From Moduliflexus sp964602655 (GTDB lineage: Bacteria > Moduliflexota > Moduliflexia > Moduliflexales > Moduliflexaceae), in the NCBI GenBank assembly GCA_964602655.1, contig CAZRSF010000001.1, forward strand, positions 62,001 to 126,000: a DNA stretch of 64,000 bases. The letters run 5' to 3'. Within the stretch, counting starts at the first letter, position 1. The number at the start of each line of letters is the position of its first letter. Below are positions 24,596 to 33,483 of the stretch, piece after piece. Below the pieces are notes generated by a model. It worked only from the letters and a program-made list of their open reading frames with translations, ran no database searches and was not told the origin of the DNA. The position numbers were made by a program, and so were the translations under genes.

Positions 24596-25198
24596 ACGAT
24601 TCCTCCTGGCTACTGGGTGATAATTACGGAGCGATCAACTGTTGTCGAACAACACAGATCGTTCCTGGATGTGTAAACGAGAATTGTATTCTGTTCAGAG
24701 TGTAAAGATATTTGTCAAGAACTATGCGCGACAGAAATGCACAAAAAGGCAGATGAAATTTTTTTACGCAAACAATTTTCGCGACGGTCGCGTCGCTGAA
24801 GATTGGAATGGAGACTGGTTAGCCTTTATGGCTTGAATAGTGAACGGAAGCAGGCAAACGGAACAACACGAAATAATGGTGTCAGTAAAATTTACATACT
24901 TTGCAAAGAGCGTAACTCATCTATTTATTTTCTGTTATGCGCATAATCTCTTTTCGTCATTAAATAGCATGTCGAAAATTTTTACACGACATCCGCCAAT
25001 TTTTTAAATATCATTACAACCAAAAGAAGGCGATAAATTTTTTTATTCCTTTCCTCTCTGCCTTTTAGGGCAGTGTTCTCTTCTGCAAAATTCACAATCA
25101 TTCGATTGGCATTTAGATTGCATTAAGATAAAATAGATTTTCATATAACCTGTGTATCATTTCATATAATCCGTTAACATTACCAGGGAGAAATTATC
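24596..25198. other. 603-base AT-rich intergenic region, divergent
   Basis: Divergent space between phoA (minus) and the PEP-CTERM gene (plus). No convincing gene is seen. The right 100 bases carry the sigma-54-type element described separately. The left part is AT-rich and contains TTGACA on the minus strand (24714-24719), but no well-spaced -10 hexamer. Confidence 0.5.
25107..25121 (+). promoter_or_regulatory. Candidate sigma-54 promoter of PEP-CTERM gene
   Basis: TGGCATTTAGATTGC matches the -24/-12 consensus (TGGCAC-N5-TTGC): the invariant GG and GC are present with exactly 10 bases between them, and only one base of the -24 element differs. Transcription would begin about 12 bases downstream of the GC and give a leader of roughly 65 bases to the ATG at 25199. 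Sigma-54 control of PEP-CTERM genes is known from PrsK/PrsR systems. Confidence 0.6.
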
Positions 25199-25819
25199 AT
25201 GAAAAAATTTGCGTTACTTACCATTATGACCATTTTTGCCATCGGTTTGACAGGTTCTGCTGAAGCGCTCACATATACGTTTAACCCGAGTGACTATGGC
25301 GCTCCGAATGATTTGTATGATTTGGACCATTATAAGAATTATACCTGGGGATTCGAATGGGCGGTTCCGCAACAAGAACAAATTGTCAGCGCCTCATTAG
25401 TGTTTGATAATATTCGCAATTGGGATAAGAATACGAATGACCTGTTTGTCCATTTGTTAGATGACACGAAGCTTGGAGTGACTGCGTATAACGATGGGAA
25501 AGATTATACGCAAGATGATTTTGCGGGGATGGGAATCGAATTGAATCACTGGCAGAATCTCTCCGACAAGGCGCAAGATATTATTTATCACTTTGATATT
25601 GCAGAGCTTGCGGCGTTAACAACGTATGCCGCAAATGGGATTCTTGGGTTAGCATTTGACGCCGATTGTCACTATTGGAATGACGGAGTCAGCTTAAAGA
25701 TCGAAACGGAGAAAGTTGTCATTCCTCCGTCAACAGTTCCTGAACCGGGCACACTCTTCTTGATTGGCGGTGGGTTAGTTGCGTTGGCCGCATTCGCAAG
25801 AAAACGGAATCTCAAATAA
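25199..25819 (+). CDS. PEP-CTERM sorting-signal surface protein
   Basis: 206 residues. An N-terminal signal peptide (KKFALLTIMTIFAIGLTGSA) leads a beta-rich domain with DXNXND-like acidic loops. The C-terminus has the classic tripartite signal: VPEPGT, a hydrophobic span (LFLIGGGLVALAAFA) and a basic tail RKRNLK. Exosortase recognises this signal, and the protein is then exported to the cell surface or extracellular matrix. No exosortase gene is in the window. A GGGAG ribosome binding site precedes the start, and a strong bidirectional terminator follows the gene. Confidence 0.92.
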   Translation: MKKFALLTIMTIFAIGLTGSAEALTYTFNPSDYGAPNDLYDLDHYKNYTWGFEWAVPQQEQIVSASLVFDNIRNWDKNTNDLFVHLLDDTKLGVTAYNDGKDYTQDDFAGMGIELNHWQNLSDKAQDIIYHFDIAELAALTTYAANGILGLAFDADCHYWNDGVSLKIETEKVVIPPSTVPEPGTLFLIGGGLVALAAFARKRNLK

Positions 25820-25848
25820 GACATTTCCTCCGACGCAGACCTTCTTAC

Positions 25849-25889
25849 AAAAAACCTCCGGGTTGCGACCAGCAGCTCGGAGGTTTTTT
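25849..25889. terminator. Bidirectional rho-independent terminator
   Basis: AAAAAACCTCCG (25849-25860) pairs with CGGAGGTTTTTT (25878-25889) around a 17-base loop, giving a GC stem with a T-run on both strands. It lies between the convergent PEP-CTERM and pilT genes and can end both transcripts. Confidence 0.85.
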
Positions 25890-25932
25890 CTTGCCAGTCT
25901 CTTCTCGCGTGTAAGAAATAACCGATAGTTCT

Positions 25933-26997
25933 CTATAATTTGCCTAAATAGCGTTGAAACGTTTCGCGATCTACGCACTTCTCATGCGCTTCTTCCGGGG
26001 TGATCTCGCCTTGTTTCAGCAGATCGACAATCGCCTGATCCATCGTTTGCATTCCTTCGCGCCGACCGGTTTGGATGATTGATTGAATTTGAAACGTTTT
26101 GCCTTCGCGGATAAGATGCGCTAACGCAGGGACGCCGACCAGAATTTCCACCGCAGCCACGCGCCCGAAGCCGTCGCAACGCTTGACGAGTTGCTGGGCA
26201 ATTGCGCCGCTTAACGATTCCGATAACTGGGTACGCACTTGCGCCTGTTGATTCGGCGGAAAGACATCAATGATTCGATCAACGGCTTTGGCGGCGCTGC
26301 CGGTGTGCAGCGTACCGAAGACGAGATGGCCGGTTTCGGCAGCGGTGATGGCGAGGGAAATCGTTTCCAGATCGCGCATTTCGCCGATGAGAATGACATC
26401 CGGGTCTTCCCGAAACGCCGCGCGGAGCGCGCTGGCGAACGTGGCGCAATGCGCGCCGATTTCGCGCTGATTGATGATACACTGCTTGTTGGCGTGGAGA
26501 AATTCCAGCGGGTCTTCTATCGTAATGATATGGGCTTTGCGATGCCGATTCATGTAATCGATCATCGAGGCCAATGTGGTGGATTTGCCGCTGCCGGTCG
26601 GGCCGGTGACAAGCACCAATCCTTTCGATAATCGGGTAAATTCGGTGACGGCGCGGGGCAGGCGGAGTTCTTCCAGCGGCGTGATGCGCTGCGGGACAAT
26701 GCGGAAGACCGCGCCGATGCCGCGCGCCTGACAAAAGACATTCACGCGAAACCGTCCGACATTCGGAATCTGATAGGCGAAATCGAGATCACGCTGCTCG
26801 TTGAATTTCGCGAATTGCGCTTCTGTCAGCAACGCGCGCAACATGTCCCGCGCCTCGTCATCCGATACGGGCGGCACGTTCGCCATTTTTTCCAATTCCC
26901 CATGTATTCGGCAGGCAGGCTGCGCGCCGCCGATGATATGAAGATCGGATGCGCCTGATATCACGGCCTCTTTGAGCAGGAGATCAATATTTGTCAT
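25933..26997 (-). CDS. pilT: Type IV pilus retraction ATPase PilT
   Basis: 354 residues, the usual length. Walker A is VTGPTGSGKSTTLASMID, the Asp box is IITIEDPLEFLH, Walker B is DPDVILIGEMRDLETISLAI, the His box is GHLVFGTLHTGSAAKAVDR, and the C-terminal helix has HLIREGKTFQIQSIIQTGRR. It lacks the zinc tetracysteine motif of PilB, as expected for PilT. It powers pilus depolymerisation. It is the last gene of a minus-strand operon after PilB, PilC and a PilB-like protein; the immediate upstream spacer holds a palindromic repeat. Confidence 0.93.
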   Translation of the reverse strand: MTNIDLLLKEAVISGASDLHIIGGAQPACRIHGELEKMANVPPVSDDEARDMLRALLTEAQFAKFNEQRDLDFAYQIPNVGRFRVNVFCQARGIGAVFRIVPQRITPLEELRLPRAVTEFTRLSKGLVLVTGPTGSGKSTTLASMIDYMNRHRKAHIITIEDPLEFLHANKQCIINQREIGAHCATFASALRAAFREDPDVILIGEMRDLETISLAITAAETGHLVFGTLHTGSAAKAVDRIIDVFPPNQQAQVRTQLSESLSGAIAQQLVKRCDGFGRVAAVEILVGVPALAHLIREGKTFQIQSIIQTGRREGMQTMDQAIVDLLKQGEITPEEAHEKCVDRETFQRYLGKL

Positions 26998-27016
26998 GCG
27001 AAGTCGCGTTGTTCTT

Positions 27017-27043
27017 CCTGCCAGAGTTCGAAGCCCTGGCAGG
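27017..27043. repeat. Imperfect intergenic palindrome
   Basis: CCTGCCAG (27017-27024) and CTGGCAGG (27036-27043) flank AGTTCGAAGCC. It resembles the CCAGGGTTCGAAACCCTGG family at 11368-11400 with point changes. It sits between pilT and the PilB-like gene. Confidence 0.65.
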
Positions 27044-27052
27044 AGTGGTCAG

Positions 27053-28882
27053 CTACGCCAGCAGCGAATAGACGTTTTCGACCGATGTTTGGCCTGAAAA
27101 CAGCAGGTTGGCAGCTTTGGCTCGGAGCGATTGAAATCCCTGTGCTTCCGCCATTCGCCGAATGTCTATCGGCGACGTTCCCGCGCAGAGCGCTTCTTGC
27201 AGCCAGGCGTCCATGCGTAGAGTCTCGAAGAGAATCGCTTGATTGGCGTAGCCGGTCATCTGACATTCCGCGCAGCCGACCGGCGCATAGATGATCGGCG
27301 TGGCGTCTGCCTGACGCCATTGCGCGGCGATGCGTTTCGCGTGCTCGGATTCGTCGGGGCGTTTGCACGCCTCGCATAATATGCGCGCGGAGTGCTGCGC
27401 GACAAGCGCATGCAGCCGAACCGCGAGCATCGAGGGCTTGACCTGACAATCCAATAGATACGCCAGCATGTCGAAGGCGGTCGGTAATTCGATGCGTCCC
27501 AACACAAAGGCGTGACCGGCAGTTTCCATGCACTGCGCGATCACCGCTTCATGTTCGATCTGGTCTGCCAGCAGCGCGTCAACGTCCTGAGGGCGAAGGA
27601 GATTCAGCCACATCGCCAATTGCTGCTGCGCCGGATTGGGTATTTGGGCGATTGCCAAGCCGCTCACTGTGGATGTCAGCGATGATAACGGGAACGACGG
27701 GGATTTTTCCGCGAATGTCTCATACGGAAGCTGCGAATATTTTCCGCCGATATAACGAATGTGATAACAATTTTCGACGCGGTATTCGGATGTGGCTTCG
27801 AGGACGACGGTTTTTTTTCGTTCGGATGTATAGGCATTCAACAGCGCGAAGGCGGTTCGCAGGGTCTCGGCTGCCGGAGCACCGCCAACGAGCACCGCGC
27901 CGGTTTTCCAGTACGGAAGTTCGTTCTGAAACGCCAGCATCGCCGCCAGTTCCTGCTCCTGAACGGCGGCTGATGTTTCGCAGCGCACCTGTTCCCAGAG
28001 TTCGTTCACAGGTTTATTCATCACATTCACAACGATCGTTTCCCCGGCTTCTGTCGGCAGAATAGACATGGACAGAGCGACAGGCGCGCTCTCTTCTTCC
28101 TGCGCCGCGCCGCTTTCCTGATACGTAAATTCTCGGTATTGGGGCTGAGGGGAGTTGGCAACTCCCAGCCCTGCGCTGATTTTCAGGCGGAACAGCAGAA
28201 TCGAAAACCACTCATGGCTGAGCCGCATGACTTCGCGCAGATTGCCGTTGACGCGATAACTGACGCGACAGGTTTCTATGCCGGGCTGAAAATGGATGCG
28301 CGACACGTTGTGCTGGAACGCATTCAGAAAAATTAAGTCCATCAACACCTGCCCGGATGGGTCATTCAGGACTTTTTGAATATCGTCTTCCTGAAACCAC
28401 TGGGAGGTAAATTGCGGGGGAAGTTCCTGATTTGTGTCGCTTCGTTCTTCCGACGAACCATAAATTTCGTCTATGGCGAGCAAAATATCGGAGGTTCGGC
28501 CAAGCGAGATTTTTACGCTGCATTTCGTAATCTGTTCGATGTCTTTGATAATGGTCGTGTTCAGCGGGTCGTCAACCACGACCGTCAACTCATGCTCGAT
28601 TTTCAGGATCGGGATGACATGATAGCGGCGCGCGAGTTTTTCAGGCAGCAGTTTGGCGACGTCGGGGTCAACCTGATCTTTGCGGATATTGACATACGGC
28701 AAGTTCAATTGCTCGGCCAACGCCCAGCGAATGTCATCATCCGACACCACGCCCAAATGCACCAGCACTTCTCCGAGACGTTTGCCCGACTGTTTTTGCA
28801 ATTCCAGCGCTTGTTCGATATCTTTCTGATTGACTAATTCCACATCCAGCAAAATAGAACCGATCGTTCTGTTTTGTTTCAT
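27053..28882 (-). CDS. PilB/GspE paralogue without ATPase motifs
   Basis: 609 residues from the ATG at 28882, which has AGGGAGA about six bases upstream. The N-terminal T2SSE/MshEN domain is normal (GSILLDVELVNQKDIEQALE; LPYVNIRKDQVDPDVAKLLP). The middle keeps the HXXXXXXHFXP-like layout (NAFQHNVSRIHFQPGIET). In the motor domain the Walker A position reads AVLVGGAPAAETLRTAF instead of GPTGSGKTT, and no Walker B GEIRD is found. The zinc tetracysteine motif remains (ILCEACKRPDE; CAECQMTGY). It is therefore probably a non-hydrolysing regulatory or structural partner of the PilB motor, possibly binding c-di-GMP through the MshEN part. Confidence 0.82.
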   Translation of the reverse strand: MKQNRTIGSILLDVELVNQKDIEQALELQKQSGKRLGEVLVHLGVVSDDDIRWALAEQLNLPYVNIRKDQVDPDVAKLLPEKLARRYHVIPILKIEHELTVVVDDPLNTTIIKDIEQITKCSVKISLGRTSDILLAIDEIYGSSEERSDTNQELPPQFTSQWFQEDDIQKVLNDPSGQVLMDLIFLNAFQHNVSRIHFQPGIETCRVSYRVNGNLREVMRLSHEWFSILLFRLKISAGLGVANSPQPQYREFTYQESGAAQEEESAPVALSMSILPTEAGETIVVNVMNKPVNELWEQVRCETSAAVQEQELAAMLAFQNELPYWKTGAVLVGGAPAAETLRTAFALLNAYTSERKKTVVLEATSEYRVENCYHIRYIGGKYSQLPYETFAEKSPSFPLSSLTSTVSGLAIAQIPNPAQQQLAMWLNLLRPQDVDALLADQIEHEAVIAQCMETAGHAFVLGRIELPTAFDMLAYLLDCQVKPSMLAVRLHALVAQHSARILCEACKRPDESEHAKRIAAQWRQADATPIIYAPVGCAECQMTGYANQAILFETLRMDAWLQEALCAGTSPIDIRRMAEAQGFQSLRAKAANLLFSGQTSVENVYSLLA

Positions 28883-29069
28883 ACGAATCTCCCTTGTGAT
28901 ACGCACTTGGACTGACCGGTGACATTCATGGATACACCGTCTCTGTCGGGCACGCCGCCTCTCAGAGGCATATAAATTATCTTTTTCGGCTCGCGTCGGA
29001 CATCATGTATAGAACGAAAATCTCGATCTGTCAAGGTTTTGTTATCAGGCCAATCATCCGTCAGACTTC

Positions 29070-29088
29070 CGAGGTCTCAAAGACCTCG
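29070..29088. repeat. Short intergenic palindrome
   Basis: CGAGGTCT (29070-29077) and AGACCTCG (29081-29088) flank CAA. It lies in the 214-base spacer between the PilC and PilB-like genes, just after the pilC stop. It shares the GAGGTCT arm with the 22975-23007 repeat. A role as an internal operon hairpin is possible. Confidence 0.6.
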
Positions 29089-29096
29089 AAAATCTC

Positions 29097-30239
29097 TCAG
29101 AGGGTTGATCCCAAGAATTCAGCCATCCGAAAATACGGCCAGAACATGGCTGCCGCGACAAAGGCTGTTAAAAAACCGAGGATCACGATCAAAATCGGTT
29201 GTAACGAGGCAGCCAGCGTATTGATATGGCGATCAATATCCTCGTCGTATAGTTCCGCCACTTTGAAGAGCATCATATCTAATTTTCCGGCTTCTTCGCC
29301 AATCGCCAGCATGTCCACGACGACATCAGGAAAGACTTCCGCCTCGCGCAACGGTTGTTCGATTCGCCCGCCGCGTTCGACGTGATGGATGATACGATCC
29401 ACAGCTTCCCGCACCACAACATTTTCCGAAGTTTCTTTGACGACATCAAGAGCTTGCAGCATCGGCACGCCGCCGCGCAGCAGCGTCCCGAAATTTCGCG
29501 AAAAGCGCGAGACGTACAATTTCGTAAAGAGCGGTCCGATAATCGGGATTTTCAGTTTGTTGCGGTCAAAAAACGCTTCATTGCCATGACTATGGGCGTA
29601 CGCGAAAAAAAATAGCGCTCCGCCGCCGATCAGCAGCAGCCACATCCAAAACAGGCGGGGATCGCCAATCGTCAGCAGCAATTGCGTCGGCCAGGGAAGA
29701 TCGATGTGTTGTTGTGAATACAGATTCCCGAACATCGGCACAATGACAGCTATCAGCAAAACCACGACAAACACGCCGACCCCCAGCGTAATGACAGGGT
29801 AATATACGGCATCGCGCACTTTTTGACGGATCAATTCCTCTTTCTCCATCACATCCGCGACGACTTTCAGCGATTCATCCAATGAGCCGCCTTTTTCAGC
29901 GACTTTCGTCATATTGACAAAAAACGGCGAAAAGATGTGCGGAAATTTTTCTAACGCGGTGGAAAATGATCGACCTTGTTCGATATCCTGCGATAATTGC
30001 AGGATAACAGCCTGCAATTTCTCGTGGCTGGTACGCTGATGGAGAATCTGAAGGCATTTCAGCAACGGAATGCCGACATCCACGAGCGTGGAGAGTTGGC
30101 GGCAAAAAATGGTGACGGCATTCACGCCGATGGCGCGTAATTTGAGCGAAAATTTGGCGGCGCTGGGCGAAGACACTGGCGGTTCTTGCGGTATCTGCTG
30201 AGAGGCTGCCGCGTGATTTGCTTGCTGTTCTCCGTTCAT
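29097..30239 (-). CDS. pilC: Type IV pilus / type II secretion inner-membrane protein PilC (GspF)
   Basis: 380 residues. Two T2SSF domains are recognisable: FCRQLSTLVDVGIPLLKCLQ and FSRNFGTLLRGGVPMLQALD. There are three membrane helices (VVLLIAVIVPMFGNLY; FWMWLLLIGGGALFFFAY; LIVILGFLTAFVAAAMFWP). The motif YYPVITLGVGV and the terminal PFRMAE-like segment fit the family. It anchors the motor ATPase to the pilus platform. AAGGAGG precedes the start. It sits between pilB and the degenerate PilB paralogue. Confidence 0.92.
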   Translation of the reverse strand: MNGEQQANHAAASQQIPQEPPVSSPSAAKFSLKLRAIGVNAVTIFCRQLSTLVDVGIPLLKCLQILHQRTSHEKLQAVILQLSQDIEQGRSFSTALEKFPHIFSPFFVNMTKVAEKGGSLDESLKVVADVMEKEELIRQKVRDAVYYPVITLGVGVFVVVLLIAVIVPMFGNLYSQQHIDLPWPTQLLLTIGDPRLFWMWLLLIGGGALFFFAYAHSHGNEAFFDRNKLKIPIIGPLFTKLYVSRFSRNFGTLLRGGVPMLQALDVVKETSENVVVREAVDRIIHHVERGGRIEQPLREAEVFPDVVVDMLAIGEEAGKLDMMLFKVAELYDEDIDRHINTLAASLQPILIVILGFLTAFVAAAMFWPYFRMAEFLGSTL

Positions 30240-30282
30240 AGTCTCTGGCCTCCTTCTTCGATAAGGCGAGGGAGATGGCGGA

Positions 30283-32454
30283 TCAGAGGATGACGCGCAG
30301 CGTCTCCTCGACCGTTGTCTCGCCGCGTTTGATTTTTTTGATCCCGCTGGCTTTCAATGTATTCATGCCCTGAAAGATCGCCGCATTTTTCAGGTCTGCG
30401 ACCGGGGCATTTTTTACAACATGTTCTCGCAGACGTTCGTCTATTTTCATGACTTCGAAAATCCCGGTTCGTCCACTATAGCCAGAATGAAAGCATTTAT
30501 CGCACCCTTTGCCATGTGTGAACTCGAACGTTCGATCCGGTTCGATGTCGAGAACGCGCAACAGCCGAACGTCCGGCTGATAACGTTCTTGACAATTCGG
30601 ACAAATTTTCCGCACCAAACGTTGCGCGATGACGCCGATTAATGCGCTGGCAATCCAAAACGATTGGACGCCGAGATACGAGAATGTGGCGACGGCGCTG
30701 GCCGCGTCTTGCGTATGCAGCGTGCTGAAAAGCTGCTGGCCGGTCAGGGCGGCTCTCACAGCAACCGAGGCGGTTTCCGGATCGCGAATTTCGCCGACCA
30801 TCAGCGTATTCGGGTCTTGTCGAAGGATGGCCCGCAAACCGGCGGCAAACGTCAGGCCGATTTTCGAGTCCACTTCGACCTGCGTGATGCCCGGAAGTTG
30901 GTATTCCACCGGGTCTTCAATCGTGATAATACTTTTGGTGAGAATATTGATTTCGTTCAAGGCCGCATACAGCGTCGTCGTCTTCCCGCTTCCGACCGGA
31001 CCGGTGACTAAAATCATGCCATAGGGCATCGCAATGAATTCTTCCACGGATCGCAATTCCTCCGCTTCGAATCCTAACTGCTTGAGGCCGGTCAAGACGC
31101 GGCGTTCGTTCAACAGGCGAATCACCAAACGCTCGCCCGTTTTCGTCGGCAACGTGCTGATGCGCATATAATTGTCTATATTGCCGATGTTCATGGTGAT
31201 ATGGCCGTCTTGCGCCTGCCGGCGTTCGGTAATATCCATGTCGGCAAGGATTTTGATGCGGGAAATCACCATGGAATTCATCTGTTTCGGGATTTTCATC
31301 ACATCGTGCAGCAAGCCGTCGATCCGATAGCGCACACGCAGTTCCTCATTGGTTTGCGGCTCGAAATGAATGTCGGTGGCGTTGGCGTGAATCGCGCCTT
31401 CGATGAGCGAGGTGACGAGTTTGACGATGGAGAGTTCGTCATTTCCTGGCAGCGACACGAATGGAGAAACCTGAGCAGATCGGGCGACTTCCGACGAGGC
31501 GCGGCGCTCGTGAGATTGCGACAGCAGATCATGCACCGATGGTTCGGGGAAGAGCCGCGCGAACTGTTCTTGCAATGCTTTTTCCGTCGTCAATGCCGGA
31601 ATGACTTCACATCCGAGAATCATGCCGATGTTATCACGCGCCGCGATGTCAAGCGGATCGATGACCGCGACCCAGATGCGCGCCGGAAGGTCGTCTTGCG
31701 CCTGTTCCTGCTTGAACGGCAGCAGATTATGCTCGCGGAGATAACTTTCCGGCAGCAATTTGGCGACGTTTTCATCAATCTCGACCGCGCTGACATCCAC
31801 AAACGACAGTTTCAAATACTCTCCGAGGGTTTTTGCCAATCCCGACGCAGAAATCATGCCTTCTTCAATCAGCGTTTGGGCGAAGGGTTTTGAGGCCGCA
31901 AGCCGCATCTGACAGGCGCTTCGAAACTGTTCTTTTGTGATTTGTTTGGTGTTGACCAGAATTTCCCCGACGAGTTCCTCAAGGTTGCCGTATTGTGCGC
32001 GATACATCTGATCTTTCAGCGCGGCATTCATCTGATTCGGCGTAAGAAAACGGAGGTTGATCAGCGTTCGCCAGAGTGGAAGCGCGGTTTTCGACTGTTC
32101 CTGGCGGGCAAGTTCCAATTGAAATTTTTTGATGTAGCCATCCTGAACCAGCAAGCGACCTAATTCCGACTCGTCAATCAACTGCCGCAATTCCTCTTCG
32201 GTCGTCAAGCCTGTGTCCAACAACAGGTGTTTTAAGGCTTTATCTGCATCATTGCCGCCAAACGGAAGCGGAATCTCATAGGTCATCAAATCTACCAGGC
32301 GTTGTTTGGAAACGTAGCGTTTTTTGGTCAGAATTTCTACGAGGCTGGAACCGCTGGCGTGTTGTTCCTGAAAGGCTTTGGCGAGTTGCGCCGGAGAAAT
32401 CAGTCCGGCATCTCGAAGGATTTCACCTAAGTTCAATTCTTTCGCATTTTTCAT
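30283..32454 (-). CDS. pilB: Type IV pilus / type II secretion assembly ATPase PilB (GspE)
   Basis: 723 residues, longer than the usual 560-570 because the N-terminus carries about three helical T2SSE_N-like modules (LGEILRDAGLISPAQLAKAF; LGRLLVQDGYIKKFQLELA; VGEILVNTKQITKEQFRSA). The motor has Walker A GPVGSGKTTTLYAALNEI, Asp box IITIEDPVEYQ, Walker B LMVGEIRDPETAS, His box FSTLHTQDAASA, and the zinc motif CPNCQERY...CDKCFHSGYSGRTG. It drives pilus extension. It is the first gene of the operon; the divergent CheD-like gene shares the upstream region (32455-32665). Confidence 0.93.
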   Translation of the reverse strand: MKNAKELNLGEILRDAGLISPAQLAKAFQEQHASGSSLVEILTKKRYVSKQRLVDLMTYEIPLPFGGNDADKALKHLLLDTGLTTEEELRQLIDESELGRLLVQDGYIKKFQLELARQEQSKTALPLWRTLINLRFLTPNQMNAALKDQMYRAQYGNLEELVGEILVNTKQITKEQFRSACQMRLAASKPFAQTLIEEGMISASGLAKTLGEYLKLSFVDVSAVEIDENVAKLLPESYLREHNLLPFKQEQAQDDLPARIWVAVIDPLDIAARDNIGMILGCEVIPALTTEKALQEQFARLFPEPSVHDLLSQSHERRASSEVARSAQVSPFVSLPGNDELSIVKLVTSLIEGAIHANATDIHFEPQTNEELRVRYRIDGLLHDVMKIPKQMNSMVISRIKILADMDITERRQAQDGHITMNIGNIDNYMRISTLPTKTGERLVIRLLNERRVLTGLKQLGFEAEELRSVEEFIAMPYGMILVTGPVGSGKTTTLYAALNEINILTKSIITIEDPVEYQLPGITQVEVDSKIGLTFAAGLRAILRQDPNTLMVGEIRDPETASVAVRAALTGQQLFSTLHTQDAASAVATFSYLGVQSFWIASALIGVIAQRLVRKICPNCQERYQPDVRLLRVLDIEPDRTFEFTHGKGCDKCFHSGYSGRTGIFEVMKIDERLREHVVKNAPVADLKNAAIFQGMNTLKASGIKKIKRGETTVEETLRVIL

Positions 32455-32665
32455 TATGGAGGTGTCTCGCTTTCGAAAGAAACTCTCGCTGACGCTTTTT
32501 GACAGGCATTCGAAACGTAGAGATCAACAGTGCGCATGTCAAGAGAAAAATTCAGCAGGTTCGGGTTGAGATGAAAAGTACGCGTGCGTGTCAGAAATTT
32601 CCCTTGACTTTCCGCGGAATTGCATAAAACTGAACGAATGAAGAGGCCAGAGGGAGGGTAACATT

Positions 32666-33217
32666 TTGAGAAGGTCTGAAAATATGACGCAACATGCCAC
32701 AGAATACGAATATGTCTGTTTATATCCGGGAGAATTGTATATTGCCGAGATGCCAACCGTCATTTGGACAGTGTTAGGCTCGTGTCTGGCGATTGTGTTT
32801 CACCATCAGGCATCAGGATGCGGCGCGATTTGTCATGCGCAACTCTCCGAGATTGCGGGTGGCGCAAACAGATGCAGCGACGCGTGCCCGAATCCGTGTT
32901 TTGCGGAAACGTCGGGTGAAAATCCCTTCAAATTCGTCTCGTGTTCTATTCATTATCTTGTGGGGTCTTTTGCGGCAAAAGGCATCTATCCTCGCGATAT
33001 TGATGTCAAGCTGTTCGGCGGAGCGAGTATATTAACATCTTCCCCCATAAAAACAGTGGGAGACATGAATATTGAGGTCGCTGAAAAGATGCTGGATGAT
33101 TATCATTTGCAGATTATGAGCAAACATATCGGAGGCAACCAGGGGCGTACCTTGTATTTCTACTCGGATTCGGGCGAAGTCTTTTTGAAGCGGCATACCT
33201 CAATATTGGCAACGTAA
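32666..33217 (+). CDS. cheD: CheD-like chemoreceptor glutamine deamidase
   Basis: 183 residues if the TTG at 32666 is used; it has AGGGAGGG eight bases upstream, better than the site before the ATG at 32684. Active-site residues line up with CheD: T35 and C40 in WTVLGSCLAIVFHH, H57 in GAICHAQL; DVKLFGGASI and the IGGNQGRTLYF tail also fit. CheD deamidates glutamines of chemoreceptors or regulates CheC. An insertion rich in cysteine (NRCSDACPNPCF) at about residues 69-80 is unusual. No che gene is nearby; the divergent neighbour is pilB, so a link to surface motility is possible. Confidence 0.8.
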   Translation: MRRSENMTQHATEYEYVCLYPGELYIAEMPTVIWTVLGSCLAIVFHHQASGCGAICHAQLSEIAGGANRCSDACPNPCFAETSGENPFKFVSCSIHYLVGSFAAKGIYPRDIDVKLFGGASILTSSPIKTVGDMNIEVAEKMLDDYHLQIMSKHIGGNQGRTLYFYSDSGEVFLKRHTSILAT

Positions 33218-33347
33218 TTGTGAATGTCTGCATTTCGGCGCTCCATTACGAGTGAGTATTCCACAAGTGCAGGAATTGCGGATTCGCGCATTTCCATCCG
33301 CAAAAAAATAGTTGTTGAAAATGTCTTTAAATTTTTTGTTTTTTCTA

Positions 33348-33376
33348 TTGACAAGCAAGATAGGTGTTTATACTAT
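33348..33376 (+). promoter_or_regulatory. Sigma-70 promoter of LysM lipoprotein gene
   Basis: TTGACA (33348-33353), 17-base spacer, TACTAT (33371-33376). The -35 is perfect, the -10 matches four of six, and the surroundings are AT-rich (33300-33350). It gives a leader of about 100 bases to the ATG at 33484. The 33218-33483 gap otherwise holds no gene. Confidence 0.65.
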
Positions 33377-33483
33377 AAGCACAGTGAATTGAAGTGTTTT
33401 TTGTTTGAGGACGATTTCCTTACAAAATGCGTATAGTCACCTGTTGTTAACGAGAAAGAAATTGATTGCGGAGGTGTAAAAAC

